A stretch of 64,000 nt of DNA, taken from NCBI RefSeq assembly GCF_003732265.1, contig NZ_MOBK01000005.1:124001-188000 (forward strand), given 5' to 3'. Under the pieces are notes generated by a model. That model ran no database searches, had not been told where the DNA came from, and worked only from the letters and a program-made list of their open reading frames with translations. Below are positions 56,274-64,000 of this stretch, one piece after another. Positions within the stretch are counted from its first letter, which is position 1. Each line of letters starts with the position of its first letter. Position numbers and translations under genes: made by a program. Source of the stretch: Pseudomonas brassicacearum (lineage in GTDB: Bacteria; Pseudomonadota; Gammaproteobacteria; Pseudomonadales; Pseudomonadaceae).

Positions 56274-57608
56274 ATGACTTTCGCCACCCTTGGCCTGATC
56301 GAACCCTTGCTGCGCTCTCTTGAGACGCTCGGCTACCAGACCCCGACGCCGGTTCAGGCGCAAGCCATTCCGGCGGTGCTGGCCGGTCGCGACCTGATGG
56401 CTGCGGCCCAGACCGGCACTGGCAAGACGGCCGGTTTTGCGTTGCCGCTCCTGCAATTGCTGGCCATGGAAGGGCCGAAAGTCACCGCCAACTCGGTGCG
56501 CGCACTGATTCTGGTGCCGACCCGCGAACTGGCGGAACAGGTTCACGAAGCCGTGCGTCAGTACGCCGAGAACCTGCCGTTGAGCACTTACGCGGTGTAC
56601 GGCGGCGTCAGCATCAACCCGCAAATGATGAAGCTGCGCAAAGGCGTCGACCTGCTGGTGGCCACACCGGGCCGTTTGCTCGACCTGTTCCGCCAGAACG
56701 CGCTGAAGTTCAATCAGCTGCAAACCCTGGTGCTGGACGAAGCCGATCGCATGCTCGATCTGGGCTTTTCCGAGGAGCTGGGCAACATTTACAAGGCGCT
56801 GCCGAAGAAGCGTCAGACGCTGTTGTTCTCGGCGACGTTCTCCGACGCGATCCGCACCCTGGCCGGGCAGATGCTCAACGATCCGCTGAGCATCGAAGTC
56901 AGCCCGCGTAACGTCGCGGCCAACACGGTTAAACAGTGGGTGGTGACGGTCGACAAGAAGCGCAAACCGGAACTGTTCGTTCACTTGCTGCGTAAAAGCA
57001 AATGGAAACAGGTGCTGGTGTTTGCCAAGACCCGCAACGGTGTGGACGCACTGGTGGAAAAACTCCAGGGCCTGGGCATCAATGCCGACGGCATCCACGG
57101 CGACAAACCTCAGGCGACGCGTCAGCGCGCACTGGACCGCTTCAAGGCCAGTGAAGTACAGATCCTGGTGGCTACTGACGTCGCGGCCCGTGGGCTGGAC
57201 ATCGAAGATTTGCCGCTGGTGGTCAACTTCGACCTGCCGATCGTGGCTGAGGATTACATCCACCGCATCGGGCGTACCGGCCGTGCGGGTAATACCGGGC
57301 AGGCGATTTCGCTGGTCTGCGCCGATGAAGTGAACCTGCTGTCGGCCATCGAGACGTTGACCCGTCAGACCTTGCCTCGGCAGATGGAGCATGACTTCGA
57401 GCCCGAGCATCGCGTGCCGGACACCGATGCCAGCGGTCAGGTGGTGAAGAAGGCGAAAAAGCCGAAGAAACCGAAGACGTCCAGTGGCGGCAAGCGCAAC
57501 CTGGGCAAATGGGTTGAGAGCGGGGATGCTTCGGCACCGGAGCCTTCGATCAAACCTGTGCGTAAAGTGCCGGTGTTCAACACTGGGCCGCGTAAGAAGA
57601 AGCCTTGA
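56274..57608 (+). CDS. rhlE: DEAD-box RNA helicase RhlE
   Basis: 444 residues. Q-motif FATLGLIEPLLRSLETLGYQTPTPVQAQAIP, Walker A AQTGTGKTAGF, motif II VLDEADRMLDLGF, motif III LFSATFSD, motif VI YIHRIGRTGRAG. The C-terminus is a short basic Lys/Pro-rich tail (KKAKKPKKPKTSSGGKRN) typical of RhlE and used for RNA binding. RhlE helicases act on ribosome assembly and mRNA decay. A REPIN follows the stop. Confidence 0.94.
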   Translation: MTFATLGLIEPLLRSLETLGYQTPTPVQAQAIPAVLAGRDLMAAAQTGTGKTAGFALPLLQLLAMEGPKVTANSVRALILVPTRELAEQVHEAVRQYAENLPLSTYAVYGGVSINPQMMKLRKGVDLLVATPGRLLDLFRQNALKFNQLQTLVLDEADRMLDLGFSEELGNIYKALPKKRQTLLFSATFSDAIRTLAGQMLNDPLSIEVSPRNVAANTVKQWVVTVDKKRKPELFVHLLRKSKWKQVLVFAKTRNGVDALVEKLQGLGINADGIHGDKPQATRQRALDRFKASEVQILVATDVAARGLDIEDLPLVVNFDLPIVAEDYIHRIGRTGRAGNTGQAISLVCADEVNLLSAIETLTRQTLPRQMEHDFEPEHRVPDTDASGQVVKKAKKPKKPKTSSGGKRNLGKWVESGDASAPEPSIKPVRKVPVFNTGPRKKKP

Positions 57609-57632
57609 AAACACTCGGCGTCTGAAAGGACG

Positions 57633-57718
57633 CCTTCGCGAGCAAGCCCGCTCCCACATTTAACCGAGTTCTCCCAGAAGAATGCGGTCGAATGTGGGAG
57701 CGGGCTTGCTCGCGAAGG
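57633..57718. repeat. REPIN, TGTGGGAGC type
   Basis: CCTTCGCGAGCAAGCCCGCT (from 57633) faces TGTGGGAGCGGGCTTGCTCG ending about 57718. Between convergent rhlE and the flavoprotein gene. Confidence 0.9.
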
Positions 57719-57731
57719 GGGCAACTCGGTC

Positions 57732-58973
57732 TCAAGCCTTGCGCTTCAACCACCCCGCCATCCCCATCCCCGCCGCACGCCCACTGGCGAAACACGCGGT
57801 CAGCAGATAGCCGCCCGTCGGCGCTTCCCAATCCAGCATCTCCCCCGCGCAGAACACGCCAGGCAATTGCTTGAGCATCAAGCGTTCATCCATCGTCTCG
57901 AATGTCACACCACCGGCGCTGCTGATGGCTTCGTCCAGTGGGCGGGTTTTCACCAGCGTCAGCGGCAGTGCCTTGATCGCTTTGGCCAACAACGCCGGGT
58001 CGCTAAAGCAATCGGCTGGCGTCAGTTCGCGCAGCAACGCGGCTTTCACGCCATCAAGGCCCAGCTGACTGTGCAGGTGTTTGGACATCGAACGTGAACC
58101 GCGTGGTTTGCTCAGCGCGGCCTGCACTTTATCCACAGGCTTGCCCGGCAGCAGGTCCAGATGAATGGTCGCGGAACCGTTGAGGTTGATCGCTTCACGG
58201 ATCGGAGCCGACAAGGCGTAAATCAGACTGCCTTCAATCCCGGTCGCGGTGATCACACATTCCCCGAGCCGTGGCACGTCGTCATTGAGACCGATGGCGA
58301 TGTTTTTCAGCGGCGCGCCGGCGAATTTACTGACCATCAATTCGCTCCAGGCCTGCACTTCGAAGCCGCAATTGCTCGGTTGCAACGGCGCAAGTCCTAC
58401 GCCGCGTTGTTCCAGCGGCAGCATCCACGCGCCGTCCGAACCGAGACGCGACCAACTGCCGCCGCCGAGGGCCAGCAGGGTGGCGTCAGCCTTTACAGTT
58501 TTTTCGCCCTCGGGGCTGGTGATCAGCAAATCACCGCTGTCATCCCAGCCGAGCCAGCGGTGGCGGGTGTGGATAACTACGCCAGCGTCGCGCAAGCGTT
58601 TGAGCCAGGCGCGCAGCAAGGGCGCGGCTTTCATGTCGGTCGGAAACACCCGGCCGGAACTGCCGACAAAGGTTTCGATGCCCAGGTCATGAATCCACTG
58701 GCACAGCGCGTCGGCTCCAAATGAGCGCAGCAGCGGCGCAATCTGTGGCGCGCGTTCGGCGTAGCGCGAGAGAAACGCCGGGTAGGCTTCGGAGTGAGTG
58801 ATGTTCATGCCACCAACCCCGGCCAGGAGGAATTTGCGTCCCACCGAGGGCATGCCGTCGTACAGGTCGACCTTGATCCCGGCCTGGCTCAACACTTCAG
58901 CCGCCATCAGGCCGGCAGGGCCACCGCCGATGATGGCGACGTGAGGGGGGGAGGAGGTCGAGGGCTGGGTCAT
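57732..58973 (-). CDS. HI0933/YhiN-family FAD flavoprotein (TIGR03862-like)
   Basis: 413 residues from the start at 58973 (MTQPSTSSPPHVAIIGGGPAGLMAAEVL). The GxGxxG dinucleotide motif is IIGGGPAGLMAAEVLSQAGIKVDLYD, followed by the family marks GRKFLLAGVGGMNITHSE and LGGGSWSRLGSDGAWMLPLE; the C-terminal GEMLDWEAPTGGYLLTACFASGRAAG closes the FAD site. Oxidoreductase of unknown substrate. Confidence 0.9.
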   Translation of the reverse strand: MTQPSTSSPPHVAIIGGGPAGLMAAEVLSQAGIKVDLYDGMPSVGRKFLLAGVGGMNITHSEAYPAFLSRYAERAPQIAPLLRSFGADALCQWIHDLGIETFVGSSGRVFPTDMKAAPLLRAWLKRLRDAGVVIHTRHRWLGWDDSGDLLITSPEGEKTVKADATLLALGGGSWSRLGSDGAWMLPLEQRGVGLAPLQPSNCGFEVQAWSELMVSKFAGAPLKNIAIGLNDDVPRLGECVITATGIEGSLIYALSAPIREAINLNGSATIHLDLLPGKPVDKVQAALSKPRGSRSMSKHLHSQLGLDGVKAALLRELTPADCFSDPALLAKAIKALPLTLVKTRPLDEAISSAGGVTFETMDERLMLKQLPGVFCAGEMLDWEAPTGGYLLTACFASGRAAGMGMAGWLKRKA

Positions 58974-59027
58974 TAAGTGCACTGCGGTTTGGCGGAATAA
59001 GGCGCGCATTCTACCAGCACAGGTCTA

Positions 59028-59132
59028 TGTGGGAGCGGGCTTGCTCGCGAAGGCGGCGGTACATTCAACATTGATGTCGACTGTGCTAACGCCTTCGCGA
59101 GCAAGTCGAATCGTCGCACCGCCGCTCCCACA
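59028..59132. repeat. REPIN, TGTGGGAGC type with the head cassette in one arm
   Basis: The left arm is plain (TGTGGGAGCGGGCTTGCTCG at 59028). The right arm has TCGAATCGTCGCACCG (59106-59121) between CGAGCAAG and CCGCTCCCACA. This cassette agrees with the CGATGCGGCGTTCCGA cassette of the other REP type at 12 of 16 positions. Confidence 0.85.
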
Positions 59133-59223
59133 GGGGATTTGTGGGGGGGGCAAGATCTGGTTAAAAAACAACCATCGCCGTGTAGGCTATACGCGGTAAG
59201 GGCTGTAGGCCCTTTCACTCAGG

Positions 59224-59258
59224 TTATCCACAGGCAGTTCCACAGGCATTGTGGGTAA
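59224..59258. promoter_or_regulatory. Inverted pair of DnaA-box-like sequences
   Basis: TTATCCACA (59224-59232) is a perfect DnaA box; TGTGGGTAA (59250-59258) is its inverse with one change. They are 26 bases apart, start to start, in the non-coding stretch beside the 3' end of the HDAC-family gene. There is no other origin feature here, so a DnaA-titration or regulatory site is more likely than an origin, or it is chance. Confidence 0.35.
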
Positions 59259-59269
59259 ACACTCACGGT

Positions 59270-60190
59270 TCAATGACAACCTGATGACGCCCACACCCGT
59301 TGCGCGCTGTGATGCAGAATCCCGTGCCGCCGCGCCAAGGCCTTGCGGTCCTTGCTGTAACCGCCGCCAATCACCCCGACCACCGGAATATCCCGGCCCA
59401 GGCAATGGCGCATCACGCTTTCATCACGCGCCGCTACGCCTTCGTCCGTCAGCTTCAAGTAACCCAGGGCATCGTCCTTGTGTACATCGACTCCGGCGTC
59501 ATACAACACCAGGTCCGGTTGATAGAGCGGCAGCAAATAATTGAGCGCATCGTCGACCACTTTCAGGTAGTCGGCATCACCCATGCCCTTGGGCAGCGGA
59601 ATGTCCCAGTCACTTTCGGCTTTGCGTGCAGGAAAATTCTTTTCGCAATGCAGGGAAACGGTCACCGCGTCCGGGGTGTTGTGCAGGATCCGTGCAGTCC
59701 CGTCGCCCTGATGCACGTCGCAATCGAAGATCAGCACCCGATTCACCCGGCCACTTTCCAGCAGGTAATGGCTGATCACGGCCAGGTCATTGAAGATGCA
59801 GAACCCGGCCGGATAGTCGTAATGCGCGTGATGCGTGCCGCCGGCCAAGTGACAGGCCAAACCGTGTTCCAGCGCCTGTTCCGCTGCCAGCAACGATCCG
59901 CCGACCGCGCGCACCGTGCGCCGGGCCAGGGCTTCGCTCCAGGGCAGGCCGAGGCGCCGCTGGTCTTCACGGGACAACTCGCCGCTCATATAACGTTCGA
60001 TATAGGCAGCGTCATGGGCGAGGGCGAGAATCTCCGGGGGACAGAGCTCCGGGCGCAGCAGATCGGCGTCCCGGGTCAGGCCGCTGTCCACCAGGTGATC
60101 GCGCAACAGGCGAAACTTGTCCATGGGGAAGCGGTGATCCGCCGGAAACTCGGGGCTGTAGTCTTCGTGATAAATCAGCGGCAGCGGCAT
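59270..60190 (-). CDS. Histone-deacetylase-family (AcuC-like) deacetylase
   Basis: 306 residues from the start at 60190 (MPLPLIYHEDYSPEFPADHRFPM). Metal and catalytic residues are visible in GGTHHAHYDYPAGFCIFNDLAVI (the His pair) and VLIFDCDVHQGDGTARIL (the Asp-x-His zinc ligands); the later Asp ligand is in DLVLYDAGVDVHKDDALG. Bacterial relatives deacetylate acetyl-CoA synthetase or acetylpolyamines; here the substrate is unknown. Divergent from the GNAT gene, which adds acetyl groups. Confidence 0.92.
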   Translation of the reverse strand: MPLPLIYHEDYSPEFPADHRFPMDKFRLLRDHLVDSGLTRDADLLRPELCPPEILALAHDAAYIERYMSGELSREDQRRLGLPWSEALARRTVRAVGGSLLAAEQALEHGLACHLAGGTHHAHYDYPAGFCIFNDLAVISHYLLESGRVNRVLIFDCDVHQGDGTARILHNTPDAVTVSLHCEKNFPARKAESDWDIPLPKGMGDADYLKVVDDALNYLLPLYQPDLVLYDAGVDVHKDDALGYLKLTDEGVAARDESVMRHCLGRDIPVVGVIGGGYSKDRKALARRHGILHHSAQRVWASSGCH

Positions 60191-60264
60191 GATGATTTCA
60201 TGTAGGAATGAGAGAAGGATCCTACCAGCGATGTAGACTTGCGGCATGGAAACGGGGGAACGCA

Positions 60265-60834
60265 ATGGAGCCAATACTGGAACTCGAAAGTGCGCGACTG
60301 CTGTTGCGGCAGTGGCGCGATGAGGATTTGCCGGAATTTGCGGCGATGTGCGCCGACCCGCAGGTGATGCGTTATTTTCCGGCGCCGTTGAGTCGTCTGG
60401 AAAGCGCCTCGCTGATCGGGCGCGTTCGCGGGCATTTTGCCGAGCATGGTTTCGGCCTCTGGGCGCTGCAACGCAAGGACACCGGTCAGTTCATCGGGTT
60501 TACCGGGCTGGGCGTGGTGGGCTTCGACGCGCCATTTACCCCCGCAACCGAAATCGGCTGGCGCCTGGCCCGCGAGCATTGGGGCCTGGGGTATGCCAGT
60601 GAAGCCGCGTGGACCGCTCTGCGTTGCGGGTTTGACCGGTTGGGGCTGACCGAAGTCGTGTCCTTTACCACGCAATCCAACACGCCTTCCGAGAAAGTCA
60701 TGCAGGCGATCGGCATGCACCATGATTCAGCCGATGACTTCGAGCATCCGAAGCTCGCAGCCGGCCATCCCCTGCGTCACCATGTGCTGTACCGCATCAC
60801 CCGTGAACAATGGCTGCAAACCTTGCATGGATAA
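60265..60834 (+). CDS. GNAT-family N-acetyltransferase (RimJ/RimL-like)
   Basis: 189 residues starting at ATG 60265 behind a GGGGGAA ribosome site. LESARLLLRQWRDEDLPEFAAMCADPQVMRYF is the RimJ/RimL-type start; EIGWRLAREHWGLGYASEAAWTALRCGFDRLGLTEVVSFTTQSNTPSEKVMQAIGM holds the acetyl-CoA-binding loop (RxxxxGxG/A) and the Asn-Ser helix. Substrate unknown. Divergent from the deacetylase gene with only 74 bases between the starts. Confidence 0.9.
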   Translation: MEPILELESARLLLRQWRDEDLPEFAAMCADPQVMRYFPAPLSRLESASLIGRVRGHFAEHGFGLWALQRKDTGQFIGFTGLGVVGFDAPFTPATEIGWRLAREHWGLGYASEAAWTALRCGFDRLGLTEVVSFTTQSNTPSEKVMQAIGMHHDSADDFEHPKLAAGHPLRHHVLYRITREQWLQTLHG

Positions 60835-60943
60835 GCCGCCGCGGACGTTTACAATGGCCCCCATCTTATTGGCCCTGGCCAGAAACTGAATCGACCGTCG
60901 CAGCCAAGACTGCGCGGCAATGTTTTGCGTGAGGAGAGCCTGA

Positions 60944-61813
60944 ATGAGCCAAGTGTTGGATGATCTGGTCGACCTGTTGACCCTGGAACCGATCGAAGAA
61001 AACCTGTTCCGTGGCCGCAGCCAGGATCTGGGATTTCGTCAGTTGTTCGGTGGTCAGGTGCTCGGCCAGTCGCTGTCTGCGGCCAGTCAGACGGTAGAAG
61101 AAGCGCGCCACGTGCATTCGATGCACGGCTATTTCCTGCGTCCGGGCGATGCCGGGTTGCCGGTGGTGTATCAGGTAGACCGGGTACGCGATGGTGGCAG
61201 TTTCAGTACGCGTCGGGTGACGGCGATCCAGAAAGGCCATCCGATTTTCACCTGCAGCGCCTCGTTCCAGTACGACGAAGAAGGCTTCCAGCACCAGACC
61301 GAAATGCCGGTCGTGGTCGGCCCGGAAAACCTGCCGTCGGAACTGGAGCTGACTCAACAGCGCGCGCACCTGATTCCGGAAAAAATGCGCGAAAAGCTGC
61401 TGTGCCCGAAGCCGATCGAATTTCGTCCTGTGACTGAGAAAGACCCCTACAACCCGCAGCCGTCTGACCCGATCAAGTACGTCTGGTTTCGCGCCGACGG
61501 TGCCCTGGCCGACTCGCCGGCGCTGCACAAATACTTGCTGGCCTATGCCTCGGACTTCGGTCTGTTGGTGACCTCGATGCAGCCCCATGGCAAGTCGGTC
61601 TGGCAGAAAGACATGCAGGTCGCGAGCCTCGATCACGCGCTGTGGTTCCATCAGGATCTGCGCGCCGATGACTGGTTGCTCTATGCGATGGACAGTCCGT
61701 GGGCCGGTAATTCGCGCGGTTTCTCCCGTGGCAGCGTGTTCAATCGCGCCGGACAACTGGTGGCCTCGGTCACGCAGGAAGGCCTGATTCGTCACCGCAA
61801 GGATTGGGCATGA
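60944..61813 (+). CDS. tesB: Acyl-CoA thioesterase II
   Basis: Hydrolyses medium- and long-chain acyl-CoA. 289 residues with two hotdog domains. N-terminal NLFRGRSQDLGFRQLFGGQVLGQSLSAASQTV and C-terminal SLDHALWFHQDLRADDWLLYAMDSPWAGNSRGFSRGSVFNRAGQLVASVTQEGLIR are TesB signatures, holding the catalytic Asp/Thr/Gln network. A GAGGAG ribosome site precedes the ATG. Its stop overlaps the HAD gene start (ATGA). Confidence 0.96.
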   Translation: MSQVLDDLVDLLTLEPIEENLFRGRSQDLGFRQLFGGQVLGQSLSAASQTVEEARHVHSMHGYFLRPGDAGLPVVYQVDRVRDGGSFSTRRVTAIQKGHPIFTCSASFQYDEEGFQHQTEMPVVVGPENLPSELELTQQRAHLIPEKMREKLLCPKPIEFRPVTEKDPYNPQPSDPIKYVWFRADGALADSPALHKYLLAYASDFGLLVTSMQPHGKSVWQKDMQVASLDHALWFHQDLRADDWLLYAMDSPWAGNSRGFSRGSVFNRAGQLVASVTQEGLIRHRKDWA

Positions 61814-62403
61814 GCCTGGTCGAGGTGCGTCATTGGGTGTTCGACATGGACGGCACCCTGACGGTGGCTGTGCATGACTTCGCGGCGATTCGCGTGGCAT
61901 TGGCGATCCCGGCCGAAGACGACATCCTGACCCACCTCGCCGCGTTACCGGCCGATGAAGCGGCGGCTAAACATGCGTGGCTGCTGGAGCACGAACGTGA
62001 TCTGGCGCTGGGGTCGAAACCGGCACCAGGTGCGGTAGAGCTGGTGCGTGAGTTGGCCGGGCGCGGTTATCGCCTGGGCATTCTCACGCGCAATGCCCGG
62101 GAGCTGGCGCACGTGACGCTGGAGGCCATCGGCCTGGCCGACTGTTTCGCGGTGGAGGATGTGCTGGGGCGTGATGAAGCACCTCCCAAGCCGCATCCCG
62201 GTGGTTTGCTGAAACTGGCCGAGGCCTGGAACGTGCCGGCGAGCGAGATGGTGATGGTCGGTGATTACCGGTTCGATCTGGATTGCGGGCGGGCGGCCGG
62301 GGCACGGACGGTGTTGGTGAATTTGCCGGATAACCCGTGGCCTGAGCTGACGGATTGGCATGCGGCGGATTGCGTGGCGTTGCGAGAAATGTTGTTGGCT
62401 TGA
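61810..62403 (+). CDS. HAD-superfamily hydrolase (phosphatase type IA)
   Basis: 197 residues starting at ATG 61810, overlapping tesB by four bases, so coupled to it. Motif I is WVFDMDGTLT (Asp12 nucleophile, Asp14 acid/base), motif II is LGILTRNAREL, the Lys is in PPKPHPGGL, motif IV is VMVGDYRFDLDCGRAAG. Substrate unknown; phosphoglycolate- or 5'-nucleotide-type phosphatases share this pattern. Confidence 0.92.
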   Translation: MSLVEVRHWVFDMDGTLTVAVHDFAAIRVALAIPAEDDILTHLAALPADEAAAKHAWLLEHERDLALGSKPAPGAVELVRELAGRGYRLGILTRNARELAHVTLEAIGLADCFAVEDVLGRDEAPPKPHPGGLLKLAEAWNVPASEMVMVGDYRFDLDCGRAAGARTVLVNLPDNPWPELTDWHAADCVALREMLLA

Positions 62404-62425
62404 GGGCCTGCTCGCGAAAGGGCAC
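62404..62425. repeat. REP fragment after the HAD gene
   Basis: CCTGCTCGCGAAAGGGCA is the outer half of a TGTGGGAGC-type REP arm with no partner. It lies in the 40-bp gap between convergent genes. Probably a decayed REP. Confidence 0.4.
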
Positions 62426-62443
62426 TTTCAGGCACCACAAATC

Positions 62444-63391
62444 TCACTGCCCAAACACAACCTTCTGCCCCTCAGACGACGTCAACATCCCATCCCCGTT
62501 ATGCCCAACCCCCGGCACTTCCACCAGCCGCTGGTTCACCCCACGCGGATTACGACGCAGCAAATAATCAAAGTAAAAATGCCCGCGAGCCAGCCGATTG
62601 GTGCCCTGGGCTTCAGCCTCGCACCCCTTGTCCAGCGCCGCTTGCTGCGGGTCAGTGTCTTGCTGGCCGAGCAGATACGTCACGTCACGCTTGACGTAAT
62701 TGCCTTCAATCTGTGGCGCCGTTTGCCCACTGGCATAGAGGGGTAAATCCGTCAGGCCATACTTCCAGCGGTTGAAACCGGGGCATTTCGCGTGATCGAA
62801 CGCCACGGGCCGTCGCTCATCGAAATACGCATACGAGGAAGGGTTGGCGACCACATAACGGACTTTCACACCTGTTGGTTGATCATGAGCCAGCAAGGCA
62901 TACCGCTGAACCACCTGAGCACCACCCGAATGACCAGCGACGACGATCTGTTTCACGTCCGGAAACTGTTGGCGGTCGCTGACCCTCGCGATGATCTGAT
63001 CCAGTGCCCCAAAGGAGCTCAGTGCAAACGGCGCTGTGGATAAACCGCCGGCCATCCAGTCGTTGCCCTGCCAGCGCAGTACGGAGTCCGCCACGGGATG
63101 CTGGGCGACATCGGTTTCATTGAGAAATTGTGGGGCGATGACCAGCGTGGTCTGGCTTTGTCCAGCCAGTTCAGCCGCCTGCTCGGCGCTCTGGCGGTAG
63201 GTTCCGGCGTTGCGCAGGCGGCCGTGGATAATGATCAGCACACGTTCGATTTTCGCTGGCGCGGCGCCGAGGCTCACCGCCATCTCGCCTTCTTTGAGCA
63301 ACAGCCGGCCGGGGCTGAGCTCTTTGACCGCGTGCTCGGCGGCTTGGGTGCTTGCGCAGGTAAACAGTACAGCTAACAGCCACTTATTCAT
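62444..63391 (-). CDS. Exported alpha/beta-hydrolase-fold protein
   Basis: 315 residues with a signal peptide (cleavage about TQA-AEH). The nucleophile elbow is VAGHSGGAQ with Ser155; the oxyanion region is IIIHGRLRNAG; the His is late, in VPGVGHNGDGML. Resembles small Ser hydrolases that act on esters or polyhydroxyalkanoate-like substrates; the actual substrate is unknown. Starts immediately after the stop of the metallopeptidase gene (TAA-ATG), so the two are coupled. Confidence 0.88.
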   Translation of the reverse strand: MNKWLLAVLFTCASTQAAEHAVKELSPGRLLLKEGEMAVSLGAAPAKIERVLIIIHGRLRNAGTYRQSAEQAAELAGQSQTTLVIAPQFLNETDVAQHPVADSVLRWQGNDWMAGGLSTAPFALSSFGALDQIIARVSDRQQFPDVKQIVVAGHSGGAQVVQRYALLAHDQPTGVKVRYVVANPSSYAYFDERRPVAFDHAKCPGFNRWKYGLTDLPLYASGQTAPQIEGNYVKRDVTYLLGQQDTDPQQAALDKGCEAEAQGTNRLARGHFYFDYLLRRNPRGVNQRLVEVPGVGHNGDGMLTSSEGQKVVFGQ

Positions 63392-64000
63392 TTACAGGTT
63401 TTTCGCCGCAAAGGTGTCGCACTGGCCCACCTGGCCTTGTGCAAATCCGGTTTTAAACCAGCGCACCCTTTGCGCTGACGTACCATGGGTAAACGAGTCC
63501 GGCACCACGCGGCCCTGTCCTTGCTGTTGCAAGCGGTCGTCGCCGATGGCGTTGGCGGCGTTCAGGGCTTCTTCGATATCGCCCGGCTCCAGCCAGTTCA
63601 GACGCTTTTGTGCATTGTTGGCCCAGACGCCGGCCAGGCAATCGGCCTGTAGCTCCTGACGCACGAGTAACCCGCCGTCGCCTTCCATTTGCCGGCCTTG
63701 GGCGCGGGCGGTCTGAATTTTCGCGGAAACACCGAGCAAGGTCTGAACGTGATGTCCGACTTCGTGAGCGATCACGTAGGCCTGGGCGAAGTCACCGGCG
63801 GCGGAGAAACGTTGCGACATTTCCTGGAAGAACGCCATGTCCAGGTAGACCTTCTGGTCGGCTGGGCAATAGAACGGACCGGTCGCCGAGGTTGCCAGGC
63901 CGCAGGCGGAATTGACGCGATTGCTGAACAGCACCAGGGTCGGGTTCTTATATTGCTTACCGGCCTGCTGGAAAATCTGTCCCCAGGTGTCTTCGGTATC
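63392..64000 (-). CDS. YpfJ-type neutral zinc metallopeptidase, N-terminal part beyond the window
   Basis: The frame stays open to the right-hand window end, so only the C-terminal 202 residues are seen. The HExxH zinc motif is present as IAHEVGHHVQ and the third ligand is probably in LQADCLAGVWA (a Glu in QELQADC). The C-terminus (HGTSAQRVRWFKTGF) is typical of the YpfJ/neutral zinc metallopeptidase family, which usually has about 290-300 residues. Substrate unknown. Co-directional with the hydrolase gene. Confidence 0.92.
   Translation of the reverse strand, partial: DTEDTWGQIFQQAGKQYKNPTLVLFSNRVNSACGLATSATGPFYCPADQKVYLDMAFFQEMSQRFSAAGDFAQAYVIAHEVGHHVQTLLGVSAKIQTARAQGRQMEGDGGLLVRQELQADCLAGVWANNAQKRLNWLEPGDIEEALNAANAIGDDRLQQQGQGRVVPDSFTHGTSAQRVRWFKTGFAQGQVGQCDTFAAKNL

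Overview
The window is about 61-65% G+C, tightly packed bacterial chromosome. It comes from a Pseudomonas of the P. fluorescens group. Gene order (proA-nadD-rsfS-rlmH-mrdA-rodA-sltB1-rlpA-dacA-DUF493-lipB-lipA, then leuS-lptE-holA, lnt-corC-ybeY-phoH-miaB, and hemL-thiE-thiD next to a LadS-type kinase) matches the known Pseudomonas order. The intergenic spaces hold many of the REP/REPIN hairpins typical of this group, built on TGTGGGAGCGGGCTTGCTCGCG or TGTGGCGAGGGGGCTTGCC-like arms. I found no rRNA, tRNA, CRISPR array, insertion sequence, integrase or prophage. The first gene (proA) and the last (YpfJ-type metallopeptidase) are cut by the window ends.

Layout. 1-11.3 kb: the + strand cell-elongation and lipoate block, with NAD synthesis, ribosome silencing and rRNA methylation, PBP2/RodA, a lytic transglycosylase, RlpA, a DD-carboxypeptidase and LipB/LipA, closed by a clear terminator. 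11.4-14.1 kb: an LD-carboxypeptidase, a second MltB-family transglycosylase and the rescue factor ArfA, whose 3' coding end forms a strong hairpin. 14.3-18.7 kb: leuS-lptE-holA (minus). 18.9-20.2 kb: an unknown 106-residue protein and an ElyC/YdcF-like protein. 20.3-25.7 kb: lnt, corC, ybeY, phoH-like and miaB (minus). 25.8-29.9 kb: DUF1820, a Sel1-repeat protein, hemL, thiE, thiD. 30.2-36.7 kb: LadS-like hybrid kinase, AidB-like flavoprotein, AMP nucleosidase, RluE. 36.7-43.1 kb: DUF2788, an Lrp/AsnC regulator, a Q/N-rich DUF6515 protein, a cation diffusion facilitator, a small lipoprotein, HrpB. 43.3-50.4 kb: a probable amine catabolism and uptake locus (LysR regulator, aldehyde dehydrogenase, SpuC-like aminotransferase, TauABC/SsuABC-type transporter). 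50.5-54.5 kb: EEP-family phosphohydrolase, YciC-like membrane protein, DUF2076, and a NYN nuclease paired with a DEDDh exonuclease. 54.6-64 kb: Lrp/AsnC regulator with divergent YedA exporter, RhlE helicase, flavoprotein, HDAC-family deacetylase, GNAT acetyltransferase, TesB, HAD phosphatase, alpha/beta hydrolase and zinc metallopeptidase.

Most of the window is core housekeeping sequence. The unexplained structure lies between genes: REPINs whose heads carry a shared 16-nt cassette, two Lrp/AsnC control regions that each have three sites spaced about three helical turns apart, an orphan terminator with no recognised gene in front of it, and an inverted pair of DnaA-box-like sequences. The least characterised gene sets are the amine/ABC-transporter locus and the NYN + DEDDh nuclease pair. 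All functional calls rest on reading the sequence and on knowledge of the families; no database search was run.
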